Shown here one piece after another: positions 57,131-64,000 of a stretch of 64,000 nt of DNA. The position numbers and the translations under genes are program-made. The stretch comes from Autumnicola edwardsiae (lineage in GTDB: Bacteria; Bacteroidota; Bacteroidia; Flavobacteriales; Flavobacteriaceae), in the NCBI RefSeq assembly GCF_031846505.1, contig NZ_JAVRHP010000005.1, positions 1 through 64,000 on the forward strand. Reading direction: 5' to 3'. The first letter of the stretch is position 1; every line of letters starts with the position of its first letter. The notes beneath the pieces were generated by a model. That model made no database searches. It worked only from the letters and a program-made list of their open reading frames with translations, and was not told where the DNA came from.

Positions 57131-60100
57131 ATGTTAGCAAAGCAAACTGAAAGATTGAGTTTCTCTTCTGTAAAGAATAGGCCTGACTATCCTGACTTTC
57201 TGGATATCCAGATCAAGTCATTTCAGGACTTCTTTCAATTAGAAACAAAATCAGAAGAGCGGGGAAATGAAGGTCTGTATAATACCTTCTTAGAGAACTT
57301 CCCAATTACGGACACCCGTAACCAATTTGTACTAGAATTTTTAGATTATTTTGTGGACCCGCCAAGATATTCCATCCAGGAATGTATCGAGCGTGGTTTG
57401 ACTTACAGTGTTCCGCTTAAAGCGAGGTTGAAGCTTTACTGTACAGATCCGGAACATGAAGATTTTGAAACCATCGTGCAGGACGTTTATTTGGGAACTA
57501 TCCCTTATATGACCCCAAGTGGTACCTTTTGTATCAATGGTGCAGAGCGTGTAGTGGTATCTCAGTTACACCGTTCGCCGGGGGTTTTCTTTGGACAATC
57601 TTTCCATGCTAATGGAACAAAACTTTATTCTGCCCGTGTTATTCCTTTTAAAGGATCATGGATAGAATTTGCTACCGATATTAACAGCGTAATGTACGCT
57701 TATATCGATAGGAAGAAAAAATTACCTGTTACAACGCTTTTCCGTGCTATTGGATTTGAGCGTGATAAAGATATTCTTGAAATCTTTGATCTTGCAGAAG
57801 AAGTAAAGGTTTCAAAAACAGGACTTAAGAAAGTATTGGGTCGTAAACTTGCGGCTCGTGTATTGAATACCTGGTATGAGGATTTTGTTGATGAAGACAC
57901 TGGAGAGGTAGTTTCAATTGAACGTAATGAAATAGTTCTGGATCGTGATACAGAACTTGAAAAGGAACATATAGAAGAAATTCTGGAAACTGGTAGTAAA
58001 ACTATTCTTCTTCATAAGGAGGATAATCAAACCGGCGACTATGCGATTATTCACAATACCTTACAAAAGGACCCTACCAATTCTGAAAAAGAAGCGGTAG
58101 AACATATTTATCGTCAGCTACGTAATGCAGAACCGCCAGATGAGGAAACGGCTCGTGGTATTATCGATAAATTATTTTTCTCAGATCAGCGTTACAGTCT
58201 TGGAGAAGTTGGTCGTTACAGAATGAATAAAAAACTTGGTCTTGATGTGGCTATGGATAAGCAGGTGCTTACCAAAGAAGATATCATTACCATTGTTAAA
58301 TATCTTATCGAACTTATAAACTCTAAAGCCGAGATTGATGATATTGATCACCTGTCTAACCGTCGTGTTAGAACCGTAGGTGAGCAGTTGTCTCAGCAGT
58401 TTGGTGTTGGTCTTGCCCGTATGGCTCGTACAATACGTGAGCGTATGAACGTTCGTGATAACGAGGTGTTTACACCCATAGATTTAATTAATGCGAAGAC
58501 TTTGTCTTCTGTTATTAACTCTTTCTTTGGTACCAACCAGTTATCTCAGTTTATGGATCAGACCAACCCTCTTGCAGAGATTACCCACAAGCGTCGTCTT
58601 TCAGCACTTGGGCCAGGTGGTTTATCCAGAGAAAGAGCAGGATTTGAAGTACGTGATGTTCACTATACACACTATGGTAGACTTTGTCCTATTGAAACTC
58701 CTGAAGGTCCAAACATTGGTTTGATCTCTTCACTTGCAGTTTATGCAAAAGTGAACGGAATGGGCTTCATCGAGACTCCATATAGAAATGTGACCGATGG
58801 TAGAATAAACCTTTCTGAAGAAGCTGTTTATTTTAGTGCAGAGGAAGAAGAAGGAAAGAAAATAGCCCAGGCAAATATTCCTTTGGAAGACGATGGGACA
58901 ATTAGTTCTGAAAGGGTTATTGCGAGAATGGAAGGTGACTTCCCGGTTGTGGATCCAAAAGAGATACATTATACCGATGTTGCACCAAACCAGATCGCCT
59001 CTATTTCGGCTTCATTAATTCCATTCCTTGAACATGATGATGCAAACCGTGCCTTGATGGGATCTAATATGATGCGTCAGGCAGTTCCATTATTAAGAGC
59101 TGATTCTCCTATTGTAGGGACAGGTCTTGAAAGACAGGTTGCTACAGATTCGCGTGTATTGATTAATGCTGAAGGAGAGGGAGAAGTAGAATATGTAGAT
59201 GCAAACCAGATCACAATTAAGTACGATCGTACTGAAGAAGAGCGTATGGTTAGTTTCGACAGTGATTCTAAAACGTACGATCTTATAAAATTCAGAAAGA
59301 CCAACCAGGGAACCTCTATTAACCTTAAGCCAATTGTCGCTGTAGGGGATAGGGTAACCAGAGGTCAGGTTCTTTGTCAGGGTTATGCTACTGAAGCGGG
59401 AGAACTTGCTTTAGGTAGAAACATGAAGGTTGCTTTTATGCCCTGGAAAGGATATAACTTTGAGGATGCGATTGTAATTTCTGAAAAAGTAGTTAGAGAT
59501 GATATTTTCACCTCTATCCATATAGATGAATATTCACTGGAAGTTCGTGATACCAAACTAGGTAACGAAGAATTGACCAATGATATTCCAAACGTTTCTG
59601 AAGAGGCTACAAAAGACCTTGATGAACACGGGATGATAAGAATTGGTGCCGAGGTTAAGCCTGGTGACATTCTTATCGGAAAAATTACTCCAAAGGGGGA
59701 AAGTGATCCTACTCCTGAAGAAAAATTGTTAAGAGCGATCTTTGGTGATAAAGCAGGTGATGTTAAAGATGCATCTTTAAAAGCCTCTCCATCATTAAGT
59801 GGTGTGGTTATTAACAAGAAACTTTTTGCCAGAGCTATTAAAGACAAGCGCAAGAGAGCTCAGGATAAGGAAGATATTTCGGCCTTGGAGATGAAGTACG
59901 AAACTAAATTTGCTACTTTAAAATCTGATCTGGTAGATAAATTATTTGCCATCATTGGAGGAAAAACGGCACAAGGGGTTCAAAACGACTTAGGGGAAGA
60001 AGTAATGCCAAAAGGTAAGAAATACACCCTTAAGATGTTAAACGCTGTAGACGATTACACGCACCTTACGCAAGGTACGTGGACTACAGATGATCACCTG

Positions 60101-60943
60101 AATACTTTAGTAGCAGATCTTCTTCACAACTATAAAATTAAAGAGAACGACCTTCAAGGTAACTTGAGAAGAGAGAAATTTACTATTTCTGTTGGAGATG
60201 AGCTTCCTTCTGGTATCCTTAAACTTGCTAAAGTTTACATCGCTAAGAAGCGTAAGCTTAAAGTAGGGGATAAGATGGCTGGACGCCACGGTAACAAAGG
60301 TATTGTTGCAAGAATCGTTCGTCAGGAAGATATGCCGTTCCTTGAAGATGGAACTCCGGTAGATATCGTGTTGAACCCGCTTGGGGTACCTTCACGTATG
60401 AATATTGGTCAGATTTATGAAACTGTACTTGGTTGGGCAGGTCAAAAATTAGGGAAGAAGTATGCGACTCCAATTTTTGATGGTGCGACTATAGACCAGA
60501 TCAATGAACTTACCGATGAAGCGGGAATCCCAAGATTTGGACATACTTACCTTTTTGATGGTGGTACAGGAGAACGCTTTGACCAGCGTGCAACTGTAGG
60601 TGTAATTTACATGCTGAAATTAGGACACATGATTGACGACAAAATGCATGCTCGTTCCATTGGTCCTTACTCATTAATTACACAGCAACCTCTTGGTGGT
60701 AAAGCACAGTTTGGTGGTCAGCGTTTTGGTGAGATGGAGGTTTGGGCACTTGAGGCTTATGGAGCATCAAGTACGCTAAGAGAGATCTTAACCGTTAAGT
60801 CTGATGACGTGATAGGAAGGGCAAAAACTTACGAAGCAATCGTTAAGGGAGAGCCTATGCCAGAACCTGGATTACCAGAATCTTTTAACGTGTTAATGCA
60901 CGAATTGAAAGGTCTTGGCCTGGATATTAAGTTAGAAGAATAA
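57131..60943 (+). CDS. rpoB: DNA-directed RNA polymerase subunit beta
   Basis: 1270 residues. Rifampicin-pocket region reads FFGTNQLSQFMDQTNPLAEITHKRRLSALGPGGLSRERAGFEVRDVH, with wild-type-looking residues. Later blocks include GRNMKVAFMPWKGYNFEDAIVIS, GDKMAGRHGNKGIVARIV and the C-terminal clamp GGKAQFGGQRFGEMEVWALEAYGA. Forms the catalytic core with the beta-prime subunit. Complete. The 134-base upstream gap holds the hairpin noted above. Confidence 0.98.
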   Translation: MLAKQTERLSFSSVKNRPDYPDFLDIQIKSFQDFFQLETKSEERGNEGLYNTFLENFPITDTRNQFVLEFLDYFVDPPRYSIQECIERGLTYSVPLKARLKLYCTDPEHEDFETIVQDVYLGTIPYMTPSGTFCINGAERVVVSQLHRSPGVFFGQSFHANGTKLYSARVIPFKGSWIEFATDINSVMYAYIDRKKKLPVTTLFRAIGFERDKDILEIFDLAEEVKVSKTGLKKVLGRKLAARVLNTWYEDFVDEDTGEVVSIERNEIVLDRDTELEKEHIEEILETGSKTILLHKEDNQTGDYAIIHNTLQKDPTNSEKEAVEHIYRQLRNAEPPDEETARGIIDKLFFSDQRYSLGEVGRYRMNKKLGLDVAMDKQVLTKEDIITIVKYLIELINSKAEIDDIDHLSNRRVRTVGEQLSQQFGVGLARMARTIRERMNVRDNEVFTPIDLINAKTLSSVINSFFGTNQLSQFMDQTNPLAEITHKRRLSALGPGGLSRERAGFEVRDVHYTHYGRLCPIETPEGPNIGLISSLAVYAKVNGMGFIETPYRNVTDGRINLSEEAVYFSAEEEEGKKIAQANIPLEDDGTISSERVIARMEGDFPVVDPKEIHYTDVAPNQIASISASLIPFLEHDDANRALMGSNMMRQAVPLLRADSPIVGTGLERQVATDSRVLINAEGEGEVEYVDANQITIKYDRTEEERMVSFDSDSKTYDLIKFRKTNQGTSINLKPIVAVGDRVTRGQVLCQGYATEAGELALGRNMKVAFMPWKGYNFEDAIVISEKVVRDDIFTSIHIDEYSLEVRDTKLGNEELTNDIPNVSEEATKDLDEHGMIRIGAEVKPGDILIGKITPKGESDPTPEEKLLRAIFGDKAGDVKDASLKASPSLSGVVINKKLFARAIKDKRKRAQDKEDISALEMKYETKFATLKSDLVDKLFAIIGGKTAQGVQNDLGEEVMPKGKKYTLKMLNAVDDYTHLTQGTWTTDDHLNTLVADLLHNYKIKENDLQGNLRREKFTISVGDELPSGILKLAKVYIAKKRKLKVGDKMAGRHGNKGIVARIVRQEDMPFLEDGTPVDIVLNPLGVPSRMNIGQIYETVLGWAGQKLGKKYATPIFDGATIDQINELTDEAGIPRFGHTYLFDGGTGERFDQRATVGVIYMLKLGHMIDDKMHARSIGPYSLITQQPLGGKAQFGGQRFGEMEVWALEAYGASSTLREILTVKSDDVIGRAKTYEAIVKGEPMPEPGLPESFNVLMHELKGLGLDIKLEE

Positions 60944-61024
60944 ATTACTGTTTTAAAATACGGGGTGTTTCAAAGGCACCCCTTTAAAACAGATTTTTCA
61001 CAATAATTAGTAGCAGCATTTATT

Positions 61025-64000
61025 ATGGCTAGAAATAATGATAAGAATACAGTACAGAGATTTGACAAGATCTCTATCGGTTTAGCTTCTCCCGAGTCTA
61101 TCCTTGCGGAATCCCGTGGTGAAGTTCTTAAGCCGGAAACTATCAATTATCGTACGCACAAACCAGAGCGTGACGGGTTGTTCTGTGAGCGTATTTTTGG
61201 TCCTGTAAAGGATTACGAATGTGCCTGTGGAAAGTATAAAAGAATTCGCTACAAGGGGATCGTTTGTGACCGTTGTGGTGTAGAGGTAACAGAAAAGAAA
61301 GTACGTAGAGATCGTGTAGGGCATATCAATCTGGTAGTTCCTGTAGCGCACATCTGGTATTTCCGTTCTTTACCAAATAAAATAGGTTACCTGCTTGGGC
61401 TTCCGTCCAAAAAACTGGATATGATTATTTACTACGAGAGATATGTAGTAATCCAACCTGGTAATGCCAAAAATGAAGAAGGTGATCCACTTAAGAAAAT
61501 GGATTTCCTTACTGAAGAAGAATATCTTAATGTTTTAGATAGTCTTCCGCAGGAAAATCAATATTTAGAAGACAACGACCCAAACAAGTTCATCGCTAAA
61601 ATGGGAGCCGAATGTCTTATAGAAATTCTTAAGAGAATCGATCTTAACGAACTTTCTTATGAACTAAGGCATAAAGCAAATAACGAAACTTCCAAGCAAC
61701 GTAAAACTGAAGCTCTTAAAAGACTTCAGGTTGTGGAGGCACTTCGTGATGCAAACAAGAACCGTGAAAATAATCCGGAGTGGATGATTATGAAGGTTGT
61801 GCCGGTTATTCCACCAGAACTTAGGCCTTTGGTTCCGCTTGATGGTGGTCGTTTTGCAACTTCAGATTTAAATGATCTTTATAGAAGGGTGATTATTCGT
61901 AACAACCGTCTTAAAAGGTTGATGGAGATCAAAGCTCCTGAAGTAATTTTGCGAAATGAAAAGCGTATGCTTCAGGAATCTGTAGATTCTCTGTTTGATA
62001 ACACCAGAAAATCTTCAGCAGTAAAAACTGACTCTAACCGTCCTTTAAAATCCCTTTCAGATTCATTGAAGGGGAAACAAGGTCGTTTCCGTCAGAACTT
62101 ACTTGGTAAGCGTGTGGATTATTCAGCACGTTCGGTTATTGTTGTAGGTCCTGAGCTTAAAATGTTTGAATGTGGTCTTCCAAAAAATATGGCAGCAGAA
62201 CTTTACAAGCCTTTTGTAATCAGAAAACTGATTGAAAGAGGTATTGTAAAAACTGTAAAATCTGCTAAGAAGATTATAGATAAAAAAGAGCCCGTGGTAT
62301 GGGATATTCTTGAGAACGTTCTTAAGGGTCACCCCGTATTACTTAACCGTGCTCCTACGCTTCACCGTTTAGGTATCCAGGCATTCCAGCCAAAACTTAT
62401 AGAGGGTAAAGCTATACAATTACACCCATTGGCATGTACGGCATTTAACGCCGATTTTGATGGTGACCAGATGGCGGTTCACCTTCCGCTTGGGCCAGAG
62501 GCTATTCTGGAAGCACAGATGTTAATGCTGGCTTCGCATAATATCCTTAACCCTGCTAACGGTTCGCCAATTACGGTACCTTCTCAGGATATGGTCTTGG
62601 GTCTGTATTATATGACCAAGCTTAAGAAATCTACCGAGGAAGAACCTGTTAAAGGAGAAGGTCTTACTTTTTATTCTACAGAAGAAGTTATTATTGCTTA
62701 CAACCAGAAGAAAGTTGACCTTAATGCCAGTATAAAAATTCGTGCGAAAGATTTTAACGAAGCTGGTGAATTGGTGTATCAAATCATAGACACTACAGTT
62801 GGTAGGGTATTATTTAACGAATCTGTTCCTGAAAAGGCTGGTTTCATTAATGAAGTACTTACGAAGAAAACTTTGCGTGAGATTATTGGGGATATCCTGA
62901 AAATCACCAGCGTACCTGAAACTTCTGAGTTCCTTGATAGTATTAAAGGACTTGGATATGGATTTGCATTCCGTGGCGGACTTTCCTTCAGTTTAGGGGA
63001 TATTATTATTCCAGAAGAGAAGCAGGCCATGATTGATGAAGCCAACGAACAGGTTGAAGGCATCATCGGTAACTATAACATGGGTCTTATTACCAATAAC
63101 GAACGTTATAATCAGGTTATTGATATCTGGACTTCTACCAATGCAGGTTTAACTGAATTGGCTATGAAACGAATCCGCGAAGATAAACAAGGATTCAACT
63201 CAGTATATATGATGCTTGATTCCGGAGCCCGTGGTTCTAAAGAGCAGATTCGTCAGTTAACCGGTATGCGTGGATTAATGGCTAAGCCTAAAAAGTCCAG
63301 TTCAGGTGGTGGTGAAATTATTGAAAACCCGATTCTTTCCAACTTTAAGGAAGGGCTTTCAATTCTTGAGTACTTTATCTCTACCCACGGTGCACGTAAA
63401 GGTCTTGCCGATACCGCACTAAAAACTGCCGATGCAGGTTATTTGACCCGTCGTTTGGTAGATGTTTCCCAGGATGTTATTGTGAATGATGAAGATTGTG
63501 GAACGTTAAGAGGTGTAGAAGTACGATCACTTAAGAAAAACGAAGAAATTGTAGAATCTCTTGGAGAGCGTATTTTAGGACGTATTTCTTTGCATGATGT
63601 TCGAAACCCGTCAACCGAAGAGTTAATCGTTGGAGCGGGCGAAGAGATCACAGAAGCTGCAGTTAAGAAAATAAATGAAGCTCCTATTGAGAGCGTAGAA
63701 GTACGTTCGCCGCTTACTTGTGAAGCGAAAAAAGGAATTTGTGTGAACTGCTACGGTAGAAACCTTGCAACAAATAAACTGGTTCAAAGAGGTGAAGCTG
63801 TAGGGGTTGTGGCAGCCCAGTCTATTGGTGAGCCTGGTACACAGCTTACCTTGCGTACCTTCCACGTAGGTGGTATTGCAGGTAACATTTCAGAAGAAAA
63901 TAAGCTTATAGCTAAACTTGACGGTATTGCCGAAATTGAAGACCTTAAAGTGGTTAGAGGTGAAGCGCCTGACGGTAGCACATCAGATATTGTGATTTCG
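61025..64000 (+). CDS. rpoC: DNA-directed RNA polymerase subunit beta-prime (truncated by window end)
   Basis: From ATG 61025 (MARNNDKNTVQRFDKISIGLASPESILAES) the frame is open for 992 codons to the last base; about 400 residues are missing. Zn1 ligands C66, C68, C81 and C84 (ECACGKY...CDRCG), rudder/lid region PLKSLSDSLKGKQGRFRQNLLGKRVDYSARSVIVVGPEL, catalytic NADFDGD at 475-481, bridge-helix/trigger-loop region STHGARKGLADTALKTADAGYLTRRLVDVSQDVIV and the second Zn site CEAKKGICVNCYG are all present. 81 bases after rpoB. Confidence 0.98.
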   Translation, partial: MARNNDKNTVQRFDKISIGLASPESILAESRGEVLKPETINYRTHKPERDGLFCERIFGPVKDYECACGKYKRIRYKGIVCDRCGVEVTEKKVRRDRVGHINLVVPVAHIWYFRSLPNKIGYLLGLPSKKLDMIIYYERYVVIQPGNAKNEEGDPLKKMDFLTEEEYLNVLDSLPQENQYLEDNDPNKFIAKMGAECLIEILKRIDLNELSYELRHKANNETSKQRKTEALKRLQVVEALRDANKNRENNPEWMIMKVVPVIPPELRPLVPLDGGRFATSDLNDLYRRVIIRNNRLKRLMEIKAPEVILRNEKRMLQESVDSLFDNTRKSSAVKTDSNRPLKSLSDSLKGKQGRFRQNLLGKRVDYSARSVIVVGPELKMFECGLPKNMAAELYKPFVIRKLIERGIVKTVKSAKKIIDKKEPVVWDILENVLKGHPVLLNRAPTLHRLGIQAFQPKLIEGKAIQLHPLACTAFNADFDGDQMAVHLPLGPEAILEAQMLMLASHNILNPANGSPITVPSQDMVLGLYYMTKLKKSTEEEPVKGEGLTFYSTEEVIIAYNQKKVDLNASIKIRAKDFNEAGELVYQIIDTTVGRVLFNESVPEKAGFINEVLTKKTLREIIGDILKITSVPETSEFLDSIKGLGYGFAFRGGLSFSLGDIIIPEEKQAMIDEANEQVEGIIGNYNMGLITNNERYNQVIDIWTSTNAGLTELAMKRIREDKQGFNSVYMMLDSGARGSKEQIRQLTGMRGLMAKPKKSSSGGGEIIENPILSNFKEGLSILEYFISTHGARKGLADTALKTADAGYLTRRLVDVSQDVIVNDEDCGTLRGVEVRSLKKNEEIVESLGERILGRISLHDVRNPSTEELIVGAGEEITEAAVKKINEAPIESVEVRSPLTCEAKKGICVNCYGRNLATNKLVQRGEAVGVVAAQSIGEPGTQLTLRTFHVGGIAGNISEENKLIAKLDGIAEIEDLKVVRGEAPDGSTSDIVIS

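Noticed and set aside
59383..59853. 156-codon antisense frame inside rpoB
   Set aside because: A Ser/Leu-rich shadow of a highly expressed conserved gene; no start context or family.

Overview
The window is one stretch of a Bacteroidota chromosome, almost certainly Flavobacteriaceae (Gramella/Salegentibacter/Zunongwangia-like). Evidence: AT-rich DNA, TAnnTTTG -7 boxes, a general lack of Shine-Dalgarno sequences except in front of rpsU, the local order tuf - tRNA-Trp - secE - nusG - rplKAJL - rpoBC, the kdsD-tatC-AhpD-like-lptB cluster opposite recQ, and family markers such as DUF2851 and NamZ/DUF1343. No rRNA, CRISPR array, classical IS or prophage is seen.

Region 1 (1-25.7 kb) is an exopolysaccharide/O-antigen type cluster on the + strand. 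It holds many GT2 and GT4 glycosyltransferases, wecB, a complete neuA-neuB-neuC set for CMP-sialic (or a related nonulosonic) acid, a GT-B candidate for its transfer, an O-antigen ligase/polymerase-like membrane protein and, last, a polyprenyl-phosphate sugar-1-phosphate transferase that would start the repeat unit. No flippase or Wza/Wzc export gene is inside the window. This region is littered with small palindromic and low-complexity repeats. Several lie inside genes in frame: in wecB, in the first half of a double glycosyltransferase, and as the linker that fuses its two halves. A GIY-YIG nuclease gene is embedded between two arrays of one palindrome family.

Region 2 (25.9-49.6 kb) is mixed housekeeping: lnt, pssA, lptB, an AhpD-like protein, tatC, kdsD, recQ, a lipoprotein metalloprotease, a methyltransferase, a YkgJ-like Cys-rich protein, a thioredoxin, a higBA toxin-antitoxin pair with a visible promoter/operator, namZ, a LolC/E-like permease, a PLP cysteine/cystathionine synthase, an SGNH lipoprotein, DUF2851, PspC, an AgcS symporter with an unusual exported N-terminal extension, a ComEA-like helix-hairpin-helix protein and an acyl-CoA dehydrogenase. 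Its intergenic gaps carry further dispersed repeats.

Region 3 (49.9-64 kb) is the translation/transcription core: rpsU with an exceptionally strong SD, a XerC/D recombinase, hpf, tRNA-Thr(TGT), tRNA-Tyr(GTA), tRNA-Gly(TCC), tRNA-Thr(GGT), tuf, tRNA-Trp(CCA), secE, nusG, rplK, rplA, rplJ, rplL, rpoB and the first 992 codons of rpoC, which runs off the window end. The tRNA-Trp 3' end is duplicated 108 bp downstream around a small palindromic insert.

All function calls are by reading motifs and family resemblance; no database search was run.
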